Shown in pieces: positions 34,870-43,542 of a stretch of 45,490 nt of DNA. Both the position numbers and the translations under genes were made by a program. The notes below the pieces were generated by a model. The model worked only from the letters and a program-made list of their open reading frames with translations. It did no database searches and was not told where the DNA came from. Source of the stretch: an uncultured Bacteroidales bacterium (lineage in GTDB: Bacteria > Bacteroidota > Bacteroidia > Bacteroidales > Bacteroidaceae); contig CALCHR010000187.1 of assembly GCA_937901185.1 (NCBI GenBank), positions 1 to 45,490 on the forward strand, read 5' to 3'. Each line of letters starts with the position of its first letter. Position 1 is the stretch's first letter.

Positions 34870-35451
34870 ATGTTAGAGAATTTACATAAATATAATATTG
34901 TATTAGCAAGTAATTCTCCTCGTAGAAGGGAATTGTTGCAAAGATTGGGTATAAATTTCAAAGTGAGAAATCTCCTCGGTGTAGATGAGACTTTTCCAGA
35001 GGCATTGCGAGGAGAGGATATAGCTCGATATGTATCTCGCAAAAAAGCAGAGGCTTATCGTCATTCTATGGCTGCTAATGAGATGTTGATAACGGCGGAT
35101 ACGATAGTTTGCATAGATGGAGAGGTTTTAGGAAAACCCAAGGATGAGGAACAGGCTAGGGCTATGTTGAGAAAATTATCTGGTCGTATTCATCAAGTAA
35201 TTACCGGCGTGACAGTCTTGACTGTCAAAAAGATAGAAACTTTTGCTGTGACAAGTCATGTAAAATTTGCACAGTTGGATGATTCTGAAATAGAATTTTA
35301 TATAAGTGGATATTTGCCGTTTGATAAGGCTGGAGCCTATGGTATCCAAGAATGGATAGGGCTGATAGCAGTGGAAGAATTACGAGGAAGCTTTTTTAAT
35401 GTGATGGGGCTTCCTATGCAGCGATTGTATAATGTTTTGAAAACCTTTTAA
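34870..35451 (+). CDS. maf: Maf family nucleotide pyrophosphatase
   Basis: The 193-residue protein starts with IVLASNSPRRRELLQRLGI, the diagnostic Maf motif. It continues with ITADTIVCIDGEVLGKP (about residues 74-90) holding the catalytic Asp, and SGRIHQVITGVTV. These enzymes hydrolyse dTTP/UTP and modified nucleotides to monophosphates. The later segment GAYGIQEWIG is typical of the dTTP/UTP (YhdE) type. It is 43 bases after kdsC in the same operon. Confidence 0.92.
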   Translation: MLENLHKYNIVLASNSPRRRELLQRLGINFKVRNLLGVDETFPEALRGEDIARYVSRKKAEAYRHSMAANEMLITADTIVCIDGEVLGKPKDEEQARAMLRKLSGRIHQVITGVTVLTVKKIETFAVTSHVKFAQLDDSEIEFYISGYLPFDKAGAYGIQEWIGLIAVEELRGSFFNVMGLPMQRLYNVLKTF

Positions 35452-35458
35452 TAGAAAC

Positions 35459-36070
35459 ATGATACGTCTCTACGATAAGAATAATGATCCAAGAAAAATA
35501 GCAGAGATAATCTCTGTTTTGAATGATGGGGGAGTAATTATTTACCCAACCGATACAACTTATGCTTTGGGTTGTCATGCCTTGAAAGAAAGGGCTGTAG
35601 AGCGAATTTGTAAGATAAAAAAGATTGACCCTAAAAAACATCCTCTATCTATAGTTTGTCATGACCTTAGTGAGGTCGCTCATTATGCTAGGGTTGAAAC
35701 TTCTGTGTATAAAATATTAAAAAGAAATCTGCCCGGATTTTTTACTTTTATTTTGCCTGCATCTAAAACTTTGCCTAGAGTTTTTAGAAATGGAAGTGAT
35801 AAAGAAGTGGGAATTAAAATTTTGAATAGACCCTTATTAAATGAATTGCTGAAAACTTTGGATGCTCCTTTAATGACAGCTTCTCTACCTATTAACGAAT
35901 TGGATGAGATGGATTATTTTACTAATGTTGAATTGATAGAAGAGCGGTTTGGTGATTTAGTTGATATAGTAATCGATGGTGGCGAAGGCTTTTGGGGTGA
36001 ATCAACGATTGTGAAATGCTTGGATGAAGAACCTCAAATAATACGTCAAGGTCTAGGAATACTGCAATAA
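35459..36070 (+). CDS. YciO/TsaC/Sua5 family protein
   Basis: The 203 residues form the YrdC-type domain. GGVIIYPTDTTYALGCHAL is at about residues 24-42, ICKIKKIDPKKHPLSIVCHDLS near 52-72 and LPGFFTFILPAS near 95-105. TsaC/Sua5 proteins make threonylcarbamoyl-AMP for the t6A modification of tRNA. The pattern around CKIKKIDPKKH and HDLSEVAHYA resembles Escherichia coli YciO more than TsaC, so it may be the paralog of uncertain activity. It follows maf by seven bases. Confidence 0.85.
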   Translation: MIRLYDKNNDPRKIAEIISVLNDGGVIIYPTDTTYALGCHALKERAVERICKIKKIDPKKHPLSIVCHDLSEVAHYARVETSVYKILKRNLPGFFTFILPASKTLPRVFRNGSDKEVGIKILNRPLLNELLKTLDAPLMTASLPINELDEMDYFTNVELIEERFGDLVDIVIDGGEGFWGESTIVKCLDEEPQIIRQGLGILQ

Positions 36071-36106
36071 GCAATATCGCAATTCTCTTATTTTCTGATA
36101 AATCGT

Positions 36107-36137
36107 TTTAGCCTTTGATGGATTTATAATAAATTTG
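36107..36137 (+). promoter_or_regulatory. Candidate promoter of the lipoprotein gene
   Basis: TTTA (one mismatch to TTTG) at 36107-36110, 19 bases, then TAAATTTG at 36130-36137. The leader to the ATG at 36199 would be about 55 bases. Confidence 0.6.
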
Positions 36138-36198
36138 CAAAATAAATTAGGTTTATTCTGCCTTTAATTTTAAGTATGGAATAGATATAAGAAAATAT

Positions 36199-36672
36199 AT
36201 GAAAAGGTATTTATTTGTAAAAGTATTAATGTTTTGTCTAGTTAGCATGTTGAGTCTCTCTTGTTCGGAGGATGAATATAGTTCTTATCCTCCAGAATTT
36301 CAAGATGTGACTTTTGAATCTGTAGAGGGTGATGAAGAGTTAAGGGCAAATACCTCTATAAAAGCTGTTGTAGTACAAAGTAAGAAAGGTAAACTATTAA
36401 ATAAAGCTACTTATAAGTGGGAATGTGAAGATGCATCCTTTGAAAAACAGTCTGTGGAGATTGTATATGATAAACAGAATGAAAATCCTAGTGCTGTTTT
36501 TGAGGTTCCTTATCCCGGTAGCTATAAATTGAAATTTACTGCTCGTTATAATATCTCTGGGCAATCAGAATTTGTTAATTATACAAAGCCTATATCTGCA
36601 GGAAAAATAACTTGTACCTCATCTGCTTTATATTATGATGTGGTCATTGAGAAAAATTTTAGAGTAAAATAA
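36199..36672 (+). CDS. Small lipoprotein with PKD-like domain
   Basis: The 157-residue protein begins with a hydrophobic signal and a lipobox MLSLSC, with Cys23 as the lipidation site, followed by the acidic SEDE stretch. Acidic residues directly after the Cys are common in Bacteroides lipoproteins exported to the cell surface. Residues ~35-130 look like a PKD/Ig-like beta-sandwich (VFEVPYPGSYKLKFTARY). No enzymatic motif. It lies 37 bases before the oxidoreductase gene and has its own candidate promoter. Function unknown. Confidence 0.7.
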   Translation: MKRYLFVKVLMFCLVSMLSLSCSEDEYSSYPPEFQDVTFESVEGDEELRANTSIKAVVVQSKKGKLLNKATYKWECEDASFEKQSVEIVYDKQNENPSAVFEVPYPGSYKLKFTARYNISGQSEFVNYTKPISAGKITCTSSALYYDVVIEKNFRVK

Positions 36673-36709
36673 ATTGTTAATAGGAATTTTCATAAATGAA
36701 TATATTATT

Positions 36710-38983
36710 ATGAATAAGATTATAAAGAAAGAACAATTTTCTGCGCATGTTTTCAAATTGGTGATTGAGGCTCCTTTGATAGCTAAGTCTAGAAAGGCTG
36801 GGCATTTTGTAATCGTAAGGGTTGGAGAAAATGGTGAGCGTGTTCCTTTAACTATTGCAGATGCCGATAAAGAACATGGTACAATAACACTTGTGGTGCA
36901 GACCGTTGGCTTGTCTTCTAAAAAATTATGTGCACTGAATGAAGGTGATTATATTAGTGATGTAGTAGGTCCTTTAGGAAAGGCTACTCATATAGAAAAT
37001 TTTGGTACAGTTGTTTGTGCCGGTGGTGGAGTAGGTGTAGCACCAATGCTTCCTATTGTGAGAGCTTTGAAAGCTGCAGGAAATAAGGTGATTACTATAT
37101 TAGCTGGTCGTTCTAAAGATTTGATAATATTAGAAGAGGAGATGCGTGCCTCTTCTGATGAAGTCGTAATTATGACTGATGATGGCTCTTATGGTAAAAA
37201 AGGTTTGGTCACAGAAGGAATAGAAACAGTTATTCAACGTGAAACTGTAGATAAATGTTTTGCCATAGGTCCTGCCATTATGATGAAGTTTGTCTGCTTA
37301 CTGACAAAAAAATATGAAATTCCAACAGACGTTTCTTTGAATACTATTATGGTTGATGGAACCGGTATGTGTGGTGCTTGTCGTATTACGGTTGGTGGAA
37401 AAACTAAATTTGTTTGTGTTGATGGTCCAGAGTTTGATGGTCACCAAGTAGATTTTGACGAAATGTTAAAAAGAATGGGAGCATTCAAAGCAGAGGAGAA
37501 AGCAGAATTGGATCGCTTTGAAGAAACTGTCGTAGAAGAAAAAACGAGAGATGCAGAATGGAGAAAAACTCTTCGTTTGCAGATGAAACCTAAAGAGCGA
37601 ATGGCTATAGAACGCTGTAAAATGAATGAATTAGAACCAGCCTATAGAGCCAAGCAACTGAAAGAAGAAGTAAATAAGGGACTAAATATTGAAACTGCAA
37701 TGCAAGAGGCACATCGTTGTTTGGATTGTGCTAATCCTGGTTGTGTTCAAGGATGTCCTGTAAATATTGATATTCCTCGATTTATTAAACATATAGAACT
37801 CGGAGAATTTGTAGAGGCTGCTAAAACAATCAAGGAAACAAGTGCTTTGCCTGCAGTTTGTGGTCGTGTTTGTCCACAAGAGAAACAATGTGAGTCAAAA
37901 TGTATACATATTAAAACAGGTGGCCAAGCTGTAGCCATCGGTTATCTTGAGCGTTTTGCAGCAGACTATGAACGAGAATATGGGGGTACGGAGTATCCCG
38001 ATATAAAGAACAAGAAAAATATAAAGGTTGCTGTAGTCGGAAGTGGTCCTGCTGGACTATCTTTTGCCGGAGATATGGCTAAACGTGGCTATGATGTGAC
38101 TGTATTTGAGGCTCTTCATGAGATTGGTGGTGTATTAAAATATGGAATTCCCGAATTTCGTTTACCTAACAAAATTGTAGACTTTGAAATCCAGAATCTG
38201 GAAAAAATGGGAGTGACTTTTGTAAAAGATTGTATTGTGGGAAAAACAATAGGTGTGTCTGAACTTAAAGATGAAGGTTATAAAGGTATATTTATTGCAT
38301 CAGGAGCTGGCTTACCTAATTTTATGGGAATTCCAGGTGAAAATTCTATCAATATTATGTCTAGCAATGAGTATCTTACTCGTGTAAACTTGATGGATGC
38401 CTCAAATCCAGATAGCGATACTCCTATTGTTTTTGGAAAACATGTTACGGTGGTTGGCGGAGGTAATACGGCTATGGACTCAGTGAGAACGGCCTTACGT
38501 CTAGGAGCTGAAAGTGCAACAATAGTATATCGTCGTTCTGAAGAAGAAATGCCTGCGAGATTAGAGGAGGTACATCATGCTAAAGAAGAAGGTGTACAGT
38601 TTCTAACTCTTCATAATCCAATAGAATATATTGCAGATGAGCAAGGTAGAGTAAAACAAGTCGTTTTACAAAAAATGGAGCTTGGTGAACCTGATGCATC
38701 AGGACGTAGAAGTCCTGTGGTAATTCCTGGAGCTACAGTAGTTATGGATACTGATCTTGTGGTGGTTAGTATTGGAGTGTCTCCGAATCCTATAGTGCCA
38801 AATTCTGTTGAAGGATTAGAATTAGGTCGTAAAGGAACTATTGCAGTCAACGAAGATATGCAAACATCTATACCTACTATTTTTGCCGGAGGTGATATTG
38901 TGCGTGGAGGTGCTACTGTTATTTTAGCTATGGGTGATGGTCGTCGAGCTGCAGAATCAATGGATAAACAACTATCGGAATAA
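36710..38983 (+). CDS. Fused NfnA-NfnB-type NADPH oxidoreductase
   Basis: The protein has 757 residues from the ATG at 36710; an upstream TTG frame is rejected because conservation begins at MNKIIKKEQFSAH. Residues ~1-270 form a ferredoxin-reductase-like FAD/NAD module with a 2Fe-2S site (GTGMCGACRITV and a later FVCVDG), like NfnA or the dihydroorotate dehydrogenase electron-transfer subunit. Residues ~290-757 resemble the glutamate synthase small subunit/NfnB: two 4Fe-4S groups (CLDCANPGCVQGCPV and CGRVCPQEKQCESKC), then FAD motif VVGSGPAGLSFAGDMAKRG and NADPH motif VVGGGNTAMDS. NfnAB couples NADH and ferredoxin to NADPH. The fusion probably does the same job, though glutamate synthase partner activity remains possible. 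Confidence 0.88.
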   Translation: MNKIIKKEQFSAHVFKLVIEAPLIAKSRKAGHFVIVRVGENGERVPLTIADADKEHGTITLVVQTVGLSSKKLCALNEGDYISDVVGPLGKATHIENFGTVVCAGGGVGVAPMLPIVRALKAAGNKVITILAGRSKDLIILEEEMRASSDEVVIMTDDGSYGKKGLVTEGIETVIQRETVDKCFAIGPAIMMKFVCLLTKKYEIPTDVSLNTIMVDGTGMCGACRITVGGKTKFVCVDGPEFDGHQVDFDEMLKRMGAFKAEEKAELDRFEETVVEEKTRDAEWRKTLRLQMKPKERMAIERCKMNELEPAYRAKQLKEEVNKGLNIETAMQEAHRCLDCANPGCVQGCPVNIDIPRFIKHIELGEFVEAAKTIKETSALPAVCGRVCPQEKQCESKCIHIKTGGQAVAIGYLERFAADYEREYGGTEYPDIKNKKNIKVAVVGSGPAGLSFAGDMAKRGYDVTVFEALHEIGGVLKYGIPEFRLPNKIVDFEIQNLEKMGVTFVKDCIVGKTIGVSELKDEGYKGIFIASGAGLPNFMGIPGENSINIMSSNEYLTRVNLMDASNPDSDTPIVFGKHVTVVGGGNTAMDSVRTALRLGAESATIVYRRSEEEMPARLEEVHHAKEEGVQFLTLHNPIEYIADEQGRVKQVVLQKMELGEPDASGRRSPVVIPGATVVMDTDLVVVSIGVSPNPIVPNSVEGLELGRKGTIAVNEDMQTSIPTIFAGGDIVRGGATVILAMGDGRRAAESMDKQLSE

Positions 38984-38992
38984 AAAAAAGCG

Positions 38993-39361
38993 ATGCAAGG
39001 ATTCTATTCTATTTTATTGCTAATCTGTTCCAATATTTTTATGACCATAGCTTGGTATGGTCATTTGAAGATGCAGCAAACTGGATTTAGTCGAGACTGG
39101 CCCTTGATACTTGTTATTTTATTTTCCTGGGGTATTGCTTTGATGGAATATATGTGTCAAGTTCCTGCTAATCGATTAGGTATACAAGATAATGGAGGTC
39201 CATTCTCGCTGATACAGTTGAAGGTAATACAAGAGGTTGTTTCGCTAATTGTATTCACAGTTTTAGTGACTATATTCTTTAAGAGTGAAACTTTTCATTG
39301 GAATCATATTGCAGCGTTTGCCTGTCTGGTAGCTGCAGTTTATTTTGTCTTTATGAAATGA
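38993..39361 (+). CDS. DUF486 membrane protein
   Basis: This 122-residue protein has four hydrophobic segments (about 5-22, 36-52, 75-95 and 103-120), as in the small DMT-like DUF486 family. The central ALMEYMCQVPANRLG is the family's most conserved part. Transport function is inferred only from fold similarity. It overlaps the PP-loop gene in an ATGA arrangement at 39358-39361, so the two are translationally coupled. It follows the oxidoreductase by nine bases. Confidence 0.85.
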   Translation: MQGFYSILLLICSNIFMTIAWYGHLKMQQTGFSRDWPLILVILFSWGIALMEYMCQVPANRLGIQDNGGPFSLIQLKVIQEVVSLIVFTVLVTIFFKSETFHWNHIAAFACLVAAVYFVFMK

Positions 39362-40101
39362 TTTTATCTCCTAAGCAGACAACCATCTTCAAATTGCAGA
39401 AACGTGTTCGTGACCGATTTGCAAAAGCTATAAAGGATTTTTCTCTAATAGAGAATGGTGACCATATTTTAATTGGTTTATCAGGAGGGAAAGATTCTTT
39501 GGCTTTGTTGCAACTTCTAGGAGAATATAAACGTCGCTCTCCGCTAGTCTTTGGTTTAACTGCTGTACATGTGAGGATGGAGGGAATCGAATACCATTCT
39601 TCTACAGAATATTTAGAAAAGATTTCAGAAGAGAATGGCGCTAAGTTTGTTTTGCAAACTGTAACCCTAGAGAATGATAGACAAACAAACAGAACTCCTT
39701 GTTTCCTTTGTTCATGGAATCGGAGAAAACAACTTTTTGAAACAGCAAAATCTCTTGGATGTAACAAGATAGCACTAGGTCATCATCAAGATGATATCTT
39801 ACATACGGCTTTGATGAATCTTTCTTACACAGGTAGTTTTTCTACGATGCCTGTAAAAATGCAGATGCGCAAATTCCCCTTGCAAATAGTGCGTCCTCTT
39901 TGTTACGAGCATGAAGAAGATCTTTTAGATTGGGCTGTGCAGATGCAATATATTCCACAGATAAAGATTTGTCCTTATGAACATTCTTCTTCAAGGAGCG
40001 ATGTGAGAAAATTATTCCAGCAAATGCAAACGGACAATCCAGAATTCCGTTATAGTTTATGGAGAGCTTTAGAAAAAGAAGGTAAATTGATTGAAGAATA
40101 G
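39358..40101 (+). CDS. TtcA-like PP-loop tRNA thiolation protein
   Basis: The protein has 247 residues from the ATG that overlaps the DUF486 stop codon; the in-frame extension to 39298 lies inside that gene and is rejected. The PP-loop ATP site is LIGLSGGKDSLAL at about residues 34-46. PCFLC near residue 118 supplies two Cys, and KIALGHHQDDI near 138 is typical. TtcA makes 2-thiocytidine at tRNA position 32. Related TtuA-like proteins act at other positions, so the exact target is open. A Cys in the C-terminal third (ICPYEH) could be the third cluster ligand. Confidence 0.82.
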   Translation: MILSPKQTTIFKLQKRVRDRFAKAIKDFSLIENGDHILIGLSGGKDSLALLQLLGEYKRRSPLVFGLTAVHVRMEGIEYHSSTEYLEKISEENGAKFVLQTVTLENDRQTNRTPCFLCSWNRRKQLFETAKSLGCNKIALGHHQDDILHTALMNLSYTGSFSTMPVKMQMRKFPLQIVRPLCYEHEEDLLDWAVQMQYIPQIKICPYEHSSSRSDVRKLFQQMQTDNPEFRYSLWRALEKEGKLIEE

Positions 40102-40247
40102 AAGTTAGACTTAATTCATAGATGGTGTTCTGTATACTTGTGTTAACTACATGAACATTTCTTCAAGGCTTGGAAAACAAATTCAAACCTTATTTGTACA
40201 CAACAGAAAGTAGTTTATCTTCTATACGTAGAGCAAAGTACAATCTC

Positions 40248-41165
40248 TTAATCAATATCTATAGATAGTTTCTCTTGAGCCAATATGGTTTGAGGAAATA
40301 CTTCTTTTGCTTCTTTAAGTAGTATTTGTTCATCTTGGTATCGGGCAGAGAAATGTCCGATAATTAGTTTCTTTACATTTGCATCACGAGCTATGCTAGC
40401 AGCCTGCATGGCAGTACTATGGAAGGTTTCTGCGGCTCTAGCTTGTTCGCTTTGAGCAAAGGTGGCTTCATGAAATAGTAGATTTATTCTGCTTAGAGAA
40501 TCTATGAGTGTAGGATGGTATGCTGTATCTGAGCAATAAGCATATTTCCGAGGCTGAGCTGCAGGTATTACAAGTTGTTCGTGCTTAAAAATACGTCCAT
40601 CAGTAGTGGTCCAATCTCCTCCTTTCTTGATTCTATTTATTTCAAAATGTGGTATGTTTAGATAATCTATCATGTCGCGCCTAATGTGGGGTAGGGCTGC
40701 ATTTTCTTCAAATAGGAAACCACAGCAAGGAATTCGGTGCCGAAGTGGGAGGGTGGTTACTGAAAGTGCGTTGTCTTCGTAAATCTTAACCTTTATTTGT
40801 GTATTAATTGGATGAAACACTACTTGAAATGAGATGCCTTTGCAGAAATATTCCAACCAAGGTGATAATAGAGATTCAAGTGCTTCCGGAGCATAAATGT
40901 GAAGATCGCTTTTTCGCCCCAATAAAGCTAAAGTGGAAATCAGCCCAGGTAAACCAAAACAATGGTCGCCATGTAAATGAGATATAAAAATGTGGTGAAG
41001 TGAGGAGAAACTGAGATGTGATTTCCTAAACTGTAGTTGTGCCCCTTCGCCACAATCTATCATGTATAGTTTATTTCTTAAACTTATTACTTGGGAGGAT
41101 GGTAAATGTTTTACTGTAGGTAATGCACTTCCACAACCTAAAATATGTACTTGATATCGTTCCAA
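40248..41165 (-). CDS. rnz: Ribonuclease Z
   Basis: The protein has 305 residues if the TTG codon at 41165 is used; an in-frame GTG at 41195 would add ten residues. The TTG is preferred because the homologous part begins ERYQVHILGCGSA, the total length then matches the family (about 305), and the GTG falls inside the terminator hairpin of the upstream operon. The metallo-beta-lactamase motif HLHGDH is near residue 62; other ligands are in YCSDTAYHP and IGHFSARYQD. It cleaves the 3' trailer of tRNA precursors. The frame runs convergent with the PP-loop gene; 40102-40247 between them shows nothing recognisable. Confidence 0.9.
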   Translation of the reverse strand: MERYQVHILGCGSALPTVKHLPSSQVISLRNKLYMIDCGEGAQLQFRKSHLSFSSLHHIFISHLHGDHCFGLPGLISTLALLGRKSDLHIYAPEALESLLSPWLEYFCKGISFQVVFHPINTQIKVKIYEDNALSVTTLPLRHRIPCCGFLFEENAALPHIRRDMIDYLNIPHFEINRIKKGGDWTTTDGRIFKHEQLVIPAAQPRKYAYCSDTAYHPTLIDSLSRINLLFHEATFAQSEQARAAETFHSTAMQAASIARDANVKKLIIGHFSARYQDEQILLKEAKEVFPQTILAQEKLSIDID

Positions 41166-41180
41166 TATATATATAATTAA

Positions 41181-41206
41181 AATATAGGGGCCCACGCCCC
41201 TATATT
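41181..41206 (-). terminator. Terminator of the serC-serA-DUF1015 operon
   Basis: A perfect 11-base-pair stem AATATAGGGGC / GCCCCTATATT (41181-41191 with 41196-41206) closes a CCAC loop. On the minus strand TTAATTATATA follows. It sits 14 bases after the DUF1015 stop codon. Confidence 0.75.
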
Positions 41207-41220
41207 GATCAGTAGAATGT

Positions 41221-42468
41221 TTAGTCTAATTTATGAATGACTAGGCCGCTTCTTAATTTGGGTTCAAACCATGTGGCTTTAGGAGGCATGATATTCCCGC
41301 TGTCGGCTATATCTATAATTTGTTGCATGCTGACTGGATAAAGGGCAAGAGCTATCTTCATCTCTCCACTATCAACTCTTCGCTGCAATTCTTCCAAACC
41401 ACGAAGTCCGCCTACAAAGTCTATACGTTTGTCGCTTCTAAGATCTTTGATATTCAGTAGCTCGTCAAGGATGAGGCGTGATGAGATGTCTACATCTAGC
41501 ACTCCAATAGGGTCTTTCGGATCGTAAGTACCTTCTTTTGCTAAGAGAGCATACCATGTCCCATCTATATAGAGGGAAAATTCATGCATAAATTGTGGAC
41601 GATAGGGTACAGAACCCTTAGAAGTGACTTCAAAATTTTTCTCTAATGCTGATAGAAATTCTGCGGGTGTGTAACCATTCAAATCTTTAACAACTCTGTT
41701 GTAGTCAAGAATTGTAAGTTGCTCTGCTGGGAAGCAAACAGCCATGTAGAAGTTGTATTCTTCATTACCGGTATTTTCTGGATTAGCTTTAGCTTTCTCT
41801 GCTCCAACAAGTGCAGCCGCAGCAGAACGATGATGACCGTCAGCAATATAGAGAGCATTCATTTTTTTGAATTCTTCAGTGATGGTCTCTTGGTCGTTCT
41901 TATCGCTAATGACCCATAGTTGATGTCCAAATCCATCAATCGGGGCTATAAAATCGTATTCGGGCTTACTTGCTGCATATTTCTTTATAAGACTTGCTAA
42001 CGGGGCACTCTCACGATAAGCTAAAAAAACAGGTTCGATATTTGCATTCGTTTGGCGTACATGCTTCATGCGGTCTTCTTCTTTATCGCGGCGAGTAAGT
42101 TCATGCTTCTTGATTACGTTGTTCATGTAATCGTCTACATGGGCGCAGAGCACAAAACCATATTGAGTTTTCCCATTCATGGTTTGTGCATATAGATAAT
42201 AGTTCTCTTGTTCGTCTTGAATTAACCATCCGTTCTTCTGGAATTTAGCAAATTCGGCTGCTCCACTTTCATAGACTTCTGGGGCATATTCGGAAGTTCC
42301 AATAGGAAAGTTAATTTCTGGCTTAATAATATGGTAGAGTGACATCTCATTGTTGCCAGCCTCGCTACGAGCTTCTTCTGAACTGAGAACGTCATATGGA
42401 CGACATTCTACCTTTTCTACCAAAGATTTGGGTGGGCGTACGCCGCGAAATGGTTTGACTCTAGGCAT
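41221..42468 (-). CDS. DUF1015 family protein
   Basis: This 415-residue cytoplasmic protein is a clear DUF1015 member. It begins VKPFRGVRPP, has PYDVLSSEEA near residue 28, SLYHIIKPE near 43, and the conserved YIADGHHRSAAA near 205. ADGHHR is the most diagnostic motif. The family's biochemical activity is not settled. Its position as third gene after serC and serA, with short gaps, links it to serine metabolism. The C-terminal end KLRSGLVIHKL is also typical. Confidence 0.88.
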   Translation of the reverse strand: MPRVKPFRGVRPPKSLVEKVECRPYDVLSSEEARSEAGNNEMSLYHIIKPEINFPIGTSEYAPEVYESGAAEFAKFQKNGWLIQDEQENYYLYAQTMNGKTQYGFVLCAHVDDYMNNVIKKHELTRRDKEEDRMKHVRQTNANIEPVFLAYRESAPLASLIKKYAASKPEYDFIAPIDGFGHQLWVISDKNDQETITEEFKKMNALYIADGHHRSAAAALVGAEKAKANPENTGNEEYNFYMAVCFPAEQLTILDYNRVVKDLNGYTPAEFLSALEKNFEVTSKGSVPYRPQFMHEFSLYIDGTWYALLAKEGTYDPKDPIGVLDVDISSRLILDELLNIKDLRSDKRIDFVGGLRGLEELQRRVDSGEMKIALALYPVSMQQIIDIADSGNIMPPKATWFEPKLRSGLVIHKLD

Positions 42469-42510
42469 ATCTATAATTTTTTAATATAATTCTTTTTTTA
42501 ATCTGATTCC

Positions 42511-43431
42511 TTATTTGTTCACCTGAAATTGTGTACAGCCTTCTTTTAGGAATGCTACGATTTGTCGAGCTGCTGCGAGGCCCGCATTGATGTTGGCTTC
42601 AGCAGTTTGTGCGCCCATCTTTTTAGGAGTAGCAAAATAGCGAGTTCCTAATTTCTCTGTAGCTTCAGCATGGCAGGATAATTGGAGATCAGAATAGTAG
42701 CGTAAATCTTCTCGCTCTTCCATAATCTTGAGCAGATCTGGTTCGTTGATTACCTCTTTACGTGCAGAGTTGACAAGTATCGCCTTTTTCTTCATCTTAG
42801 AAAGTAAAGAGTAGTTGATACTTTCTTTGGTTTGTGCATTTGCTGGAATGTGCAAACTTACGATGTCGCATTCAGTAAAGAGTTGATCTGCTGTTTCTGC
42901 AACTTCGAAGCCAGCATTGGCTATCTTTTCTGGATGGCCGGTTGGAGAAAATCCCATAATACTCATGCCTAGACCTTGGGCTATGCGTGCCACATTTTGT
43001 GCTACGGCTCCAAAGGCCATTAACCCTATTTTCTTACCCATTAATTCACTACCAGAACTACCATTGAAGTTATTGCGTACGGCCATAAGGAGTAATCCTA
43101 CAACTAGTTCGGCTACGGCATTGGAGTTCTGTCCTGGTGTGTTCATGACCACAATTTTTCTTGCAGAAGCTGCATCGAGATCTACATTGTCATAACCAGC
43201 GCCGGCACGTACCACGATTTTGAGTTGGGGGGCAGCAGCCATGACTTCCTCATCAACTTTGTCTGAGCGTATAATCAAAGCAGTCGCATCAGCTACAGCT
43301 TCTAATAATTGCGCTTTCTCTGTGTATTTTTCTAATAAAGCAAATTCTAGACCTGCTCCTTCGATGATTTCTTTAATACCTTTTACTGCTACTGCCGCAA
43401 AAGGTTTTTCTGTAGCGACTAAGATTTTCAT
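42511..43431 (-). CDS. serA: D-3-phosphoglycerate dehydrogenase
   Basis: The 306-residue D-isomer 2-hydroxyacid dehydrogenase catalyses the first step of serine synthesis. VVRAGAGYDNVDLDAA is near residue 73, AVAELVVGLLLMA near 104, the NAD-binding segment IGLMAFGAVAQNVARIAQ near 134, and CDIVSLHIP near 188. SCHAEATEKLG near 254 holds the catalytic His. It is a short form without the C-terminal ACT domain, so feedback by serine as in Escherichia coli SerA is not expected through that domain. It is flanked by serC and DUF1015 on the same strand. Confidence 0.93.
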   Translation of the reverse strand: MKILVATEKPFAAVAVKGIKEIIEGAGLEFALLEKYTEKAQLLEAVADATALIIRSDKVDEEVMAAAPQLKIVVRAGAGYDNVDLDAASARKIVVMNTPGQNSNAVAELVVGLLLMAVRNNFNGSSGSELMGKKIGLMAFGAVAQNVARIAQGLGMSIMGFSPTGHPEKIANAGFEVAETADQLFTECDIVSLHIPANAQTKESINYSLLSKMKKKAILVNSARKEVINEPDLLKIMEEREDLRYYSDLQLSCHAEATEKLGTRYFATPKKMGAQTAEANINAGLAAARQIVAFLKEGCTQFQVNK

Positions 43432-43456
43432 AGTTGTTGATTTGGTTTATTACAAT

Positions 43457-43496
43457 AACTTGTTGAGGGCTTTAAGAACTTTTCCCTCAACAAGTT
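43457..43496 (-). promoter_or_regulatory. Strong hairpin between serC and serA
   Basis: A perfect 13-base-pair stem, AACTTGTTGAGGG at 43457-43469 with 43484-43496, encloses a 14-base loop. No T run follows on the minus strand, so a simple terminator is unlikely. It could stabilise the serC message end or lower serA expression. It ends 26 bases before the serA start. Confidence 0.6.
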
Positions 43497-43542
43497 GGTT
43501 GTTTAAGTTTAATGGTTATAAATTCTCAAACTTAAAAAATTA

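Noticed and set aside
36674..36709. Longer TTG start of the fused oxidoreductase
   Set aside because: The extra residues are unrelated to the family and begin two bases after the previous stop codon; the ATG at 36710 starts the conserved part.
39298..39357. Longer start of the PP-loop gene
   Set aside because: It would overlap the DUF486 gene by 64 bases; the ATGA overlap at 39358 is the usual coupled arrangement.
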